DNA of 57,981 nt from Selenomonadales bacterium (GTDB taxonomy: Bacteria > Bacillota > UBA994). Made by a program: the position numbers and the translations under genes. The notes under the pieces are model-generated. The model saw only the letters and a program-made list of their open reading frames with translations. It was not told the origin of the DNA and did not search any database. Location: the NCBI GenBank assembly GCA_018335585.1, contig JAGXRZ010000063.1, positions 1-57,981 on the forward strand. The letters are read 5' to 3'. Below, one piece after another: positions 1-7,490 of the stretch; position 1 is the stretch's first letter, and each line of letters begins with the position of its first letter.

Positions 1-243
1 TTCACGATGTACATGCTCATAGTCTGGGCGTCTGCGTAACGGTGGCCCCACAGAAGAACCAAAAAGGAGCTCATGAAGTTCCCCATTGGCGAAGTCCCCT
101 TTGAGAGGCCAACTTACGCCGACCTCCTTGGCCCGGCTGAGGACCTTAGCTACTGTGTTGCGTGAGCAGTTGCAGGACGCAGCGATTCCTCGCCGACTCA
201 GTCCCTGCATGCTCAGTCGCAAGATTTCCCGGTAGTCTGTCAT
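1..243 (-). CDS. istA: IS21-family transposase IstA, N-terminal part (cut by window edge)
   Basis: Read on the minus strand from the ATG at 243, the frame gives MTDYREILRLSMQGLSRRGI and then a helix-turn-helix with CSRNTVAKVLSRA, the typical start of IS21 IstA transposases, which use an N-terminal HTH to bind the element ends before the DDE catalytic core. A strong AAGGGGGAAGGG ribosome binding site sits just upstream (revcomp of 244-256). The gene runs off the left edge, so the catalytic domain and any istB helper ATPase are outside the window. It points away from the ardC remnant and its terminal repeats lie between the two genes. Confidence 0.8.
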   Translation of the reverse strand, partial: MTDYREILRLSMQGLSRRGIAASCNCSRNTVAKVLSRAKEVGVSWPLKGDFANGELHELLFGSSVGPPLRRRPDYEHVHRE

Positions 244-313
244 ATCCCTTCCCCCTTAGAATTCGTTTCACTGCTGCACAGTGAACAAGTCCATTCTAAC
301 GGGAAGGCTGCCC

Positions 314-376
314 TGTGGCTCTCAACTACCGAGACGGTGGCTCAAAACTTCCGTGGAGGTGGCTCAAACTGACCGT
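314..376. mobile_element. IS21 end with multiple terminal repeats
   Basis: Three spaced copies of a GTGGCTCAAA-type motif lie at 314-326 (TGTGGCTCTCAAC), 336-348 (GGTGGCTCAAAAC) and 358-370 (GGTGGCTCAAACT), with a 22-nt pitch. Multiple short repeats inside each terminus are a hallmark of IS21-family elements, bound by IstA. The outer boundary probably lies around 371-378. The adjoining ardC frame is broken immediately to the right, consistent with insertion into that gene. Confidence 0.6.
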
Positions 377-401
377 ATCGCTAGCCCAATTTGGGGCGTA
401 A

Positions 402-1019
402 TACTCACGCACGCGTGCCCGGTTTGATCACGACCCGGTGGTCGAGGCTGAGGCTATCTTGGCTAGGTACGTTGACAAGCCGCCGGTCCGATTCGGGAGA
501 GGTCGAGCTTTCTATTCGCCGAGCGAAGACTATATCAGCTTGCCGCCTATAGGCGACTTCCCGGTGGTGGCCGAATACTACGCCACTCTCTTCCACGAGC
601 TAGCGCACAGCACGGGTCATGGTTCGCGGCTGAATCGTCCGAGTGTTGCCGAGCCGGGGAAGGCGGCTTTCGGGTCGGAGCTCTATGGCAAGGAGGAGTT
701 GGTGGCGGAGCTGGCGGCGGCCTTCCTAATGGCGGATGCGGGGATGGATCGGGAGATAAAAAATAGGGCTTCGTATATTGGCGGCTGGCTTGGCGCAATA
801 AAGCAGGACGTTCGCCTGATAGTGTCTGCAGCAGCTCTGGCGACGAAAGCCACAGAGTATATTCAAGGGCAACGGAATCCTGAACGAGATGCGGACAGGG
901 ACGGGGAAGGGTTTGAGCCGCCGGAGGCAGTCGTACATGTGGCTGAGGAGTGCGGGACGCAGACTTCTACGGTAGCTCTGCCGGCAAAGAAGAGGGGCCG
1001 GAGCTCGGTAGACCGATAA
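402..1019 (+). pseudogene. ArdC-type antirestriction protein, C-terminal zinc-metallopeptidase part, 5' truncated
   Basis: The open frame (usable GTG at 438; a stop at 399) encodes the C-terminal domain of ArdC-like proteins: a DYISLPP strand, then HELAHSTGH, the HExxH-type zinc motif, followed by KEELVAELAAAFL and YIGGWL. ArdC proteins of plasmids and conjugative elements protect incoming DNA from restriction, and normally have an N-terminal ssDNA-binding domain to reach about 300 residues. That domain is missing here, with the IS21 end only about 25 bp upstream, so I infer the insertion removed the 5' half. Whether a truncated peptidase is still made from GTG 438 is unclear. Confidence 0.72.
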
Positions 1020-1058
1020 TTGTGCCCTATATAAACTTTAGAACGGGGGGCAAACGAA

Positions 1059-1604
1059 ATGGAACGCTATGGCAATGGACTCGTGCTGTATACCCACGAC
1101 TGCAAGACTTCAGCAAAATACCACCTCAATAAATACAAGCATTGGGCCAAGCAGGTGCACGCAGTCGACATCACAAAGACCGATGGATATGCCTTTCAAG
1201 GCGAATTCTTAAGTGTTGCCCGAGAGCACAAGCTTCCTGTGGGCAGCTTTGTGGTTGAAGTCTGCGACGCGACTATCACGGCCTACAGGCTGGACGCCGA
1301 CGGCAAAGAACGCCTCGCCAGCAGGAGCACACGGTCTATGTCGTCTTTAATTCAGATCGTCGCTGCGGCTCTGGAAGAAAACAGACCCAAAGAAGTGCAG
1401 CAGGGTATCGGAACTGAAGCGCTACTGCGGAGACGCGAAGAACTGCTTAAGGAACTGGAGTCTATCGAAGCTGAGATCGCGAGAGCCACGGGCAGGTTGG
1501 AGAAAGAGCACGCACCTTTAGAGGGCGGGGAGCGGCACACGAAAGAGGACAATGCAGACTGGCAGCCGCAAAGGAAGAGGGATTTGGGCGCTGTTGATCG
1601 ATAG
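1059..1604 (+). CDS. Hypothetical protein, 181 aa, ardC neighbour
   Basis: I do not recognise a family. The ATG at 1059 follows a purine-rich GGGGGG (1047-1052) at good spacing and lies 39 bp after the ardC remnant, on the same strand. The N-terminal ~100 residues are predicted mixed alpha/beta with segments such as DGYAFQGEFLSVAREHKLPVG and VVEVCDATITAYRL; residues ~120-150 form a charged coiled coil (RRREELLKELESIEAEIARA); the tail is hydrophilic. Similar small proteins commonly travel with ardC on mobile elements, so a role in element maintenance is possible, but this is context only. Confidence 0.6.
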   Translation: MERYGNGLVLYTHDCKTSAKYHLNKYKHWAKQVHAVDITKTDGYAFQGEFLSVAREHKLPVGSFVVEVCDATITAYRLDADGKERLASRSTRSMSSLIQIVAAALEENRPKEVQQGIGTEALLRRREELLKELESIEAEIARATGRLEKEHAPLEGGERHTKEDNADWQPQRKRDLGAVDR

Positions 1605-1612
1605 TCTAAAAA

Positions 1613-1643
1613 GAGGGGTAGGATTACCCCTCGGAGCGTTTTT
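1613..1643 (+). terminator. Rho-independent terminator after the 181-aa gene
   Basis: GAGGGGTA (1613-1620), loop GGAT, TACCCCTC (1625-1632) is a perfect 8-bp hairpin, with a T-run at 1639-1643 after a 6-nt spacer. It sits 9 bp downstream of the stop codon. Confidence 0.5.
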
Positions 1644-1916
1644 CGAGGGCTGTAATGGGCGTATATCGCGTCGATTTTTTGGGTTGGATTGGGAGAGACA
1701 ATTGGCACACCCAATCCTCCGCAGGCTACGGATACGGTGTGCCTAGGGGAGACACCATGCCCTCTCTGCTCGGACCCTCTGGCCTGCTCCCTTCGTCCGC
1801 TACGGCCTCTGGCCTGCGTCGGCTCGGGCATCGTGTCCGGGGGAACGGCAAAGGTGGTTTATAGTCCTCGCCTGCGGCTGCGGGGAACGAGAGAACGGTC
1901 GCTCCGCGCTCACTCG

Positions 1917-1972
1917 AACCCTGCGGCTGTATTGTTCAGGGTGTCTGTTTCGCGGGTCTCAGCCGCAGGGTT
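1917..1972. repeat. 13-bp perfect inverted repeat
   Basis: AACCCTGCGGCTG (1917-1929) and CAGCCGCAGGGTT (1960-1972) are exact reverse complements separated by 30 nt. Confidence 0.8.
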
Positions 1973-1993
1973 GCGGGTATTATAGCGCCGTTT

Positions 1994-2070
1994 GCCTGTC
2001 AATGGGTGAGCATATCCTCGCCGGTTGCCAAGTGCCGGCTGCGGTATCCCTCCCTAGTCCATTGACAGGC
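1994..2070. repeat. 12-bp perfect inverted repeat
   Basis: GCCTGTCAATGG (1994-2005) and CCATTGACAGGC (2059-2070) are exact reverse complements separated by 53 nt. Confidence 0.8.
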
Positions 2071-2153
2071 GGGAGGAGGGGGGCTGACGGCCGGTGGGAG
2101 CTGGCGGCGCGGGTGTCGCTGGGTGCCGCGGGCAGGGTGATGGCAAACAAAAA

Positions 2154-2179
2154 AGGCCCTATCGCATCGGATGGGGCCT
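2154..2179. terminator. Terminator-like hairpin before the AcrVA2 block
   Basis: AGGCCC (2154-2159) pairs with GGGCCT (2174-2179); A-rich flank on the left (AACAAAAA) and CCTATTT on the right, so it could stop transcription in either direction, insulating the downstream block. Confidence 0.4.
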
Positions 2180-2358
2180 CCTATTTACCTGCCGGACATT
2201 TGTTAGTCGCGTACCGACAAGCGACGATATTTACTGTGATGTCCTAATTCTCGGCTATGTTCTGGCCCCTGTCAAGGGGGGCAACCTAGGGCTTAAATTG
2301 AAATGGCGGGAAGAGGGCGGTATACTTTAGGAAGAGCCTCAGAGTAAAGGGTGATCGT

Positions 2359-2886
2359 GTGCACAGGTTAGAAGTTGGTGGCTTATTCTTCCCTACTCAA
2401 ACCAAAATGCAGGAGGGGGCATACCTCGAATACACCGAATCGGGGCCGATGCTGTTGTTGGCGGTTGGCAACCCGTCTGCTAAGGAAGTTGAAGCCGCAA
2501 GACAGGGCCCTCTTCGCTTTGCGCTTTATGAGACGGATGTGCTGCTGTGGTTCTTGTATCACATTGAAGGTTTTGGTTCGTGGTCGGACTGCCCCTTCTC
2601 GATTCGCTTGTATGACGGTCAGGGTAAGCGCTTTGACTGGTCGGAGGAAGTAGTCGAGGGGACAGGCCTTGCGCTTAGCATAGTATTGGTGGACGCTCAG
2701 ACTGGGATTGTCAGGGCACTGCGCCTAGTCGCTCTGCCCACGGTCTTTTCTCGCGAGTTCAGGGCCGCGATTCTTCGTCAACTGGAGCGACCGTTTTCGG
2801 CGGAGGCTTACTACAGGCATATTGATCAGACCTATCGTATGTATAGCACAGATGCCTTGGTGCAGCGAGCGCAGTTCAGATCATAG
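2359..2886 (+). CDS. Hypothetical protein, 175 aa, upstream partner of AcrVA2-like gene
   Basis: No family is recognised. The GTG at 2359 has AAAGG (2346-2350) eight bases upstream. The protein is soluble, mixed alpha/beta, with hydrophobic strands (GPMLLLAVGNPS, DVLLWFLYHI, LALSIVLVDAQTG) and a helical C-terminus ending AYYRHIDQTYRMYSTDALVQ. It ends 43 bp before the AcrVA2-like gene on the same strand, so they are probably co-transcribed. A fold resembling phage or plasmid regulatory or inhibitor proteins is possible but I see no motif for it. No helix-turn-helix of an Aca-type regulator is obvious. Confidence 0.65.
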   Translation: MHRLEVGGLFFPTQTKMQEGAYLEYTESGPMLLLAVGNPSAKEVEAARQGPLRFALYETDVLLWFLYHIEGFGSWSDCPFSIRLYDGQGKRFDWSEEVVEGTGLALSIVLVDAQTGIVRALRLVALPTVFSREFRAAILRQLERPFSAEAYYRHIDQTYRMYSTDALVQRAQFRS

Positions 2887-2929
2887 AAATTTGGGAGCTA
2901 TGGAGATTCGTTAATGGAGGGGTCGCTTG

Positions 2930-3943
2930 GTGGCCGAAAGAACGTCAGCCCTTAAACCGAAACTGCTCCTCGCTGAGATGTCTCGCAGGATGCCTACTGT
3001 CTGGGAGCAGATCAAGTACTTCCGCAAAGGAAAAGGGAAAGAACTTCCCGACTGGCCAGAGTGGTGCTACTTGCCCGTCGCTGGCGGGTATGCTATTGCC
3101 ACTGCCGGGGGGCCGCCTAATGCCAATCTATTCGACCCACTGTTAAGCCCCGCATCTATCACGGCGCTTGCCGCATGGCGTGTTTCGCAGGGCGTATACC
3201 GCTTCGATGCTGACTTGTTCAACTCATTGGTTGCTCAGCCCCTTGAAAGCCGACTGCCCTGTGAGGCGTTTAAGCGATTACCGGAGTGGTGTGTGTACAT
3301 CGAAACATATGGCCTGCCTTTCTTGGATGTGCGCACAGAGGGCTTTTTCGCTCACCTTGAATGGGATGCTAACGACGGCAGGATTGAGCTCCGCCTGCTT
3401 ATAGTGCCTGAGGAGCGACCAAATATCGCTCTCGCGCTGCATCTAGGCGACTGGACGCTCGAAGAGGGCATGCGGAGGATGCGGGTTGAGGCAGAGAAAC
3501 ATGCTGGCGCCTTCCCGCAGTTCGAGAAGACGCATGCAGATGCGATAGTCCCATTGTTGCAGCTGCTACTGTACCTCTGCGCCGACAACGCCGATATGCC
3601 AGTCAGACCCGAGCACCCATCCACCCGTACCCGGATGAGCGGTCAGGTTGATGTGCCGAGGGATGTGCGTCTCTGGACGGTTGGCGAGCGTATCGGAGCT
3701 GGCATCCGCAGGTACCGCAACGAGCATGCACAACAGCAGGATGACGGCGCTGAGTCTGCTATGCGAAAGGACGGCTTCCGCCACGGGCCGCGGCCTCATG
3801 TCAGGCGGGCGCACTGGCACCATTTCTGGACGGGGCCAAAAACAGGCGAGCGTAAGCTAGTGCTACGTTGGCTGCCGCCGATCCCCGTTAAATATAATGA
3901 GGTCGACGGCCCGGTGGTTATCCATAAGGTTCAGCGGGATTAA
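2930..3943 (+). CDS. AcrVA2-family anti-CRISPR-like protein
   Basis: The 337-residue product matches my recollection of AcrVA2 of Moraxella bovoculi (about 322 aa) at many positions: WRVSQGVYRFD (83-93), LPEWCVYIE (117-125), the helix PLLQLLLYLC (208-217), VGERIGAGIRRYR (251-263) and the C-terminal block RPHVRRAHWHHFWTG (288-302) followed by RKLVLRWLPPIPV (308-320). AcrVA2 blocks type V-A CRISPR immunity by recognising nascent Cas12a and causing loss of its mRNA. Start: GTG 2930 with GGAGGGG at 2916-2922; a TTG at 2927 is equally possible. No cas gene is in the window, so the target is unknown. The gene sits between two unknown genes in a likely operon. Broader AcrVA2-like proteins exist on plasmids and may have other targets. 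Confidence 0.78.
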   Translation: MAERTSALKPKLLLAEMSRRMPTVWEQIKYFRKGKGKELPDWPEWCYLPVAGGYAIATAGGPPNANLFDPLLSPASITALAAWRVSQGVYRFDADLFNSLVAQPLESRLPCEAFKRLPEWCVYIETYGLPFLDVRTEGFFAHLEWDANDGRIELRLLIVPEERPNIALALHLGDWTLEEGMRRMRVEAEKHAGAFPQFEKTHADAIVPLLQLLLYLCADNADMPVRPEHPSTRTRMSGQVDVPRDVRLWTVGERIGAGIRRYRNEHAQQQDDGAESAMRKDGFRHGPRPHVRRAHWHHFWTGPKTGERKLVLRWLPPIPVKYNEVDGPVVIHKVQRD

Positions 3944-3973
3944 TGCAACGGTGCTATTAAAAGGGGTGGGTGT

Positions 3974-5515
3974 GTGATAGAAAACGGAACAGCAGATTCA
4001 CGGAGAGAGCTAGTTCGGGTGGATGTCGACCTCACACCGTTCTTGGCGGAGGCCCTAGCAACCAACAAGAGGGTTCGTAAAGAGATAGATGCTCTTTACC
4101 AGCAGGATAGGTTGCGTTACTTTGAACTCGCAAAGAATAGCCCATGGTACACTCACGTGATAGTAACATCGGCCAGCCTAACGACCGAAATGTACGCTAG
4201 GCGGGCATTAGGACTTCTCGCGGGGATGGATGCTCCGCAGTTAACCGCGTTATTTCGCAAGGGGTGGCCGCGGGTCGCTAAGGCTGTATTTCGTGCGCCA
4301 GTCGTTAGTGCTACGATCGTCTCAGATGCGATTCCTGCTGCGGAGCGAGAACTGTTGAATGACGATGAATTTAACGGCTGTGCTGTCGTTGTGTTGGCGC
4401 TCGGTCAGCTGCTGGGCAAGCCTATGGCCACCGACTCCATAACCTCAGGTCTCATTCAAATACTACACGGGCGCCTTAAGCATGCGGCGGGCGAACGACG
4501 TTTTGACTACGGTCAGCTTAGCGGTAAAGAGCGACAGGCGGCGAAGCGCGTTGCTAAAGACGTGCGGCGAAAAGCGGGGATCTCGCCTCGGCTGGGGGCC
4601 CGCATTCTATACGAGATGGATGATCGTCTAGCCGTGACATGGAGAGACGCCTTCGAGTTCCTTTTCGATGGCGAGGGCGTGGCGGAGGCTATTCTGGATG
4701 ATGCTTTATTAGACGAGGACGGCCTAGACGAAATAGCGGCCATCTATAACATGTGTTTCACCGCGGATTCTTTAGGGTTGGCGGCTTCGGGTGAGAATGC
4801 TCGTCTTGTGGAGTTTACGGTGGCCGCGATCTACATAAAGCGGTTGGTGATGGCCTATAAGCAAGTGAAGCAGACGTTTTGGGCTAATACCGCAGAAGTG
4901 CTCTACCCTGAACTGAACAGCCTCACTCAAGATGTCTCAATGCTGAGGGAAGAACATGCGCGATTGGTACAGGAAAACGTCGCCCTACGGGAGCAAAACG
5001 TGCATCTGCAGAAACTCGCGTACTCTGAGTATGACCGTGCTCGGGCTGAGAGCAGAGACGCTATTTATCAACTGGGTGCGGAAATGGGCCAGTTAAAGGC
5101 GCAGGTTGAGGCCGATCGGCGGGAAATGGCTGCCTTGCGCGAGCTGTTCTTTGATCTCTCCACAGAGACCAATGTCGTAGCCATGTCTCCCGAAACAGAC
5201 CCGGCGCCCTATCTGGCTAAGTTGCGAGGGGTGAGGGGCCTTATTGCCGGCGGCCACGAACGGTGGCAACAGCGGATTAAGACGCTTCTGCCGCACTTCA
5301 CGTTCATACATACTGATGTCCTGAACTTCGACCCGCAGCTCTTCGCGGGGGCAGACGTTGTGTTTGTCCACTCCGGCTATGTCTCGCACGGGTTCTACTA
5401 TAAAGTGATGAGTGCGTTGCGTTCTTTCCCCGATGTTGCTTTGCACTATCTTCACGGTACTAACTCTCTGCGCACCTTGAAGGAGATGAGTGCGGCGGTT
5501 GGTGAGTTGCCATAA
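3974..5515 (+). CDS. Coiled-coil protein with C-terminal DUF2325 domain, 513 aa
   Basis: GTG start at 3974 after AAAGGGGTGGG (3959-3969). Residues 1-300 are mostly helical and unrecognised; 315-395 form a coiled coil (LTQDVSMLREEHARLVQENV and on); about 410-510 is DUF2325: LRGVRGLIAGGHERW, TDVLNFDPQLFAGADVV, VHSGYVSHGFYYKV and ALHYLHGTNSLRTL, a Rossmann-like fold recurrent in poorly studied Bacillota proteins. Function is unknown. It lies 30 bp after the AcrVA2-like gene and 26 bp before an AbiEi-like antitoxin. Degenerate copies of its 3' end occur near 12.2 and 17.9 kb, so it belongs to a repeatedly duplicated module. Confidence 0.7.
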   Translation: MIENGTADSRRELVRVDVDLTPFLAEALATNKRVRKEIDALYQQDRLRYFELAKNSPWYTHVIVTSASLTTEMYARRALGLLAGMDAPQLTALFRKGWPRVAKAVFRAPVVSATIVSDAIPAAERELLNDDEFNGCAVVVLALGQLLGKPMATDSITSGLIQILHGRLKHAAGERRFDYGQLSGKERQAAKRVAKDVRRKAGISPRLGARILYEMDDRLAVTWRDAFEFLFDGEGVAEAILDDALLDEDGLDEIAAIYNMCFTADSLGLAASGENARLVEFTVAAIYIKRLVMAYKQVKQTFWANTAEVLYPELNSLTQDVSMLREEHARLVQENVALREQNVHLQKLAYSEYDRARAESRDAIYQLGAEMGQLKAQVEADRREMAALRELFFDLSTETNVVAMSPETDPAPYLAKLRGVRGLIAGGHERWQQRIKTLLPHFTFIHTDVLNFDPQLFAGADVVFVHSGYVSHGFYYKVMSALRSFPDVALHYLHGTNSLRTLKEMSAAVGELP

Positions 5516-5541
5516 AATGAAGGACGAGGGGGCGGGGTTCT

Positions 5542-5979
5542 GTGGAAACCGTCGGCAGTGGAAATTACCTGTCAAACAGAGAGTGGTTTAGAGATGCGTT
5601 AAGGGGACAAAACGTTATCCTATGTTACACATCTGCCCTAGAGTGCCACCAGCTCTTTCTTGGCTACCTAAACGAAAGTCAGATTGATGTTTATGCCTTG
5701 GACAAGGGAGAGTACTCAAACATCAATTACCATGTTGTTGAGAGTTTTGAGGGGATAGAGACCGTTCGCTTTGACGACTTGGTTTGCACCTCAGTAAACC
5801 AGACGGTCAATGACATGCTTGCCGACTTCGATAACATTGATGAACAATCGCTTATAGAGGCGTTGTGGTACTACTATGTAACGCATAACAAGAGCTTCGA
5901 CGGGCTAGATATTTCCCCACAGAATATGGCGCGCTTCGGCTCTATAAAGGACTGGGCTGTTGGGTACAAGGAGGAGTGA
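5542..5979 (+). CDS. AbiEi-like antitoxin (type IV toxin-antitoxin), 145 aa
   Basis: GTG start at 5542 with GAGGGGGCGGGG upstream. The protein contains LCYTSALECHQLFLGYLNE, a hydrophobic strand and an INQT/VNQTVNDML segment, reminiscent of AbiEi-type antitoxins, but it is shorter than classical AbiEi (about 200+ aa) and lacks an obvious winged helix. The assignment rests mainly on its overlap (TGATG) with the AbiEii nucleotidyltransferase gene, the typical antitoxin-toxin order. A paralogue at 19699 shares roughly 60 percent of residues by eye. It would neutralise the downstream toxin and possibly autorepress the pair. Confidence 0.6.
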   Translation: METVGSGNYLSNREWFRDALRGQNVILCYTSALECHQLFLGYLNESQIDVYALDKGEYSNINYHVVESFEGIETVRFDDLVCTSVNQTVNDMLADFDNIDEQSLIEALWYYYVTHNKSFDGLDISPQNMARFGSIKDWAVGYKEE

Positions 5980-6758
5980 TGATGACGGAGCGCGAAGCAG
6001 TGCTGTACCAGATGATGGGGGCATTCTATAAGGCGGGTCTTCCGTTAGTGTTTAAGGGCGCTTTGGTTGTTAAGGCAATTATGAGTGAACGCGGCTTTAA
6101 TTTACTTGAGAGAGAAACGCATGACATTGATGCTAACTGGGTCAGCAACCCGCCTGCAATGGATACGTTGGTTTCAGCGATCAATCAAGTGCTGCATGAC
6201 GAGATGAGTAGTTTTAAGGTCGCTTCCATCCAGGACTATACAGAAATGCAATCCGCGTGCTTAGGGGTGACTGATACAGAGACCAACGTCCGTTATGCCA
6301 CCATAGACATTAAGGTCAAACCCGGCACCAAGCACGCTGTTTACTGTGTTAATGACGTTAAGTTTGAGGGAGTCATGGTTAACGAAATCTTAGCTGACAA
6401 AATTTCGGTGCTTTCAGGCAACAAGATCTTTAGGCGTGCAAAGGATTTTATAGACGTCTATGCCTTGTCTCATTGTGTTGAAATAAAGGTGTCAGACATT
6501 ATCGATACTTGTGGAAAGGAAGGACGCACTTTATCGCCCTTTAGCGAGTTTTTAAACCGCAAGACAGAGCTTGAACATGCCTATAACAGGTTGCAGCGCA
6601 TAAGGGGTAAGCCCACTTTTGAGGAAATCTACTCATACATGGCAAGTTTTCTGCGGGCATTTATAGAACGATCCTCAGAGGACTTAGTGTGGAATAGCCG
6701 GGATCATGCTTGGGCCAAAGGCGATAGACATCCAAAGAAGCGAGCGGCAGATCGCTAG
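5979..6758 (+). CDS. abiEii: AbiEii/AbiGii-family nucleotidyltransferase toxin
   Basis: The product carries the DNA polymerase beta-like nucleotidyltransferase signature of AbiEii toxins: LVFKGALVVKAIM (KGxxx motif near residue 25), RETHDIDANW (the metal-binding DxD, near 48) and RRAKDFIDVYALS (near 153). AbiEii toxins transfer nucleotides to tRNA acceptor ends and arrest growth, and AbiE systems abort phage infection. Start choice: ATG 5979 overlaps the antitoxin stop, ATG 5982 has better spacing from AAGGAGG (5968-5974), and GTG 5976 is too close. Length of about 259 aa is slightly short for the family but all core motifs are present. It is followed by the remains of a fic gene. Confidence 0.72.
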   Translation: MMTEREAVLYQMMGAFYKAGLPLVFKGALVVKAIMSERGFNLLERETHDIDANWVSNPPAMDTLVSAINQVLHDEMSSFKVASIQDYTEMQSACLGVTDTETNVRYATIDIKVKPGTKHAVYCVNDVKFEGVMVNEILADKISVLSGNKIFRRAKDFIDVYALSHCVEIKVSDIIDTCGKEGRTLSPFSEFLNRKTELEHAYNRLQRIRGKPTFEEIYSYMASFLRAFIERSSEDLVWNSRDHAWAKGDRHPKKRAADR

Positions 6759-6860
6759 CGGCGAGAACAAACGGGGGCGGCCTCCTGGCGCTCTCCCGGC
6801 GAAGAGCGGACTGGTGCGGGCAACGAGGCAGCTGTTGCCCTGGGCAACTTTTGGAAGGGT

Positions 6861-7099
6861 GTGAGATGCGGCGATAGAGCACCGAGGCCTTAAGTTGCTC
6901 TATGTGAAGGCCGACCGCTACAAAGACAAGATTGCAGCAGCATGTCCGTTAAGCGCACGCGAGGCCAAGAACCTTGACGAGTATTTCAAGATAGGGCTTA
7001 CCTTCTCTAGCAATGCTCTGGAGGGCAACACGCTGACCATCACCGAAACTAAGGTGCTGCTTGAAGACGGGCTGACGGTAGGGGGGCAAGCCTATACGA
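6861..7099 (+). pseudogene. fic remnant (5' third only)
   Basis: From TTG 6895 the frame reads LLYVKADRYKDKIAAACPLS and then the conserved FSSNALEGN inhibitory motif, nearly identical to the intact fic genes at 20236 and 31832. It breaks near 7081-7099: one extra G in the GGGGGG run shifts the frame and homology stops at CCTATACGA, before the catalytic HPFVDGNGR motif. Upstream the start region also carries a stop (CCT TAA). The gene is therefore inactive; the apparent reading frame continuing to 7266 is fortuitous. Confidence 0.8.
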
Positions 7100-7490
7100 A
7101 GAACACAAGAAATACCCCATCTCTTAAGATGGGGTATTCCATTTATGGGGCCGTGCGATTAGCCTGTCCCAAACCGACGGCGCCATTCGCGGTCAATGGG
7201 GGTAAGGAGAAATGTTCTGCGCTGCAACTTGGCCAAGCTTGCTTTTCGGTTAACACAACCTTATAATCTGTCTAGAATGAATTAGCTGAATCTTGACCCA
7301 AACATTTTTGCGGGGTCACCCTTTACTGAAAGTCTTTGAGGAAGTAACGGTGCTTGGTAGCGCCTAAGTAACTGGTAGTTGCTACAGAGTAGCCTTCTGA
7401 AAATCATCTAACGGAAAGGTGGTGATTGTTTTCCTAGTGCTCAGGAAGATCACAAAGACGTAATACGTGATTACAAGGAGGAACAAGCTA
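7100..7490. other. Gene-free stretch between fic remnant and S8 protease
   Basis: Holds a perfect hairpin at 7111-7138 directly after the point where fic homology ends, and then the leader of the protease gene with AAGGAGG at 7475-7481. Nothing else coding is convincing. Confidence 0.5.
7111..7138. repeat. Perfect 12-bp stem-loop at the fic breakpoint
   Basis: AATACCCCATCT (7111-7122), loop CTTA, AGATGGGGTATT (7127-7138). Such hairpins resemble the sub-terminal hairpins of IS200/IS605-type elements or MITEs and also can terminate transcription. Its position 12 bp after the fic truncation suggests an insertion or deletion scar. Confidence 0.6.

Larger units (their letters stand above)
1644..2350. 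other. Gene-free GC-rich stretch with stacked inverted repeats
   Basis: No convincing coding frame is seen over about 700 bp. The stretch contains GGTGT/ACACC at 1736-1756, a 13-bp perfect inverted repeat at 1917-1972, a 12-bp one at 1994-2070 and a hairpin at 2154-2179, plus a direct repeat CTCTGGCCTGC (about 1779 and 1806). It may be a decayed mobile-element end or a structured RNA; neither can be decided from the sequence. Confidence 0.5.

Noticed and set aside
1352-1831. 159-codon minus-strand frame across the 181-aa gene
   Set aside because: It is antisense to a better-supported gene, runs through the terminator and has no ribosome binding site or domain.
7100-7266. Continuation of the fic reading frame after the break
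   Set aside because: The frame is open by chance; it includes a perfect hairpin and shows no similarity to Fic.
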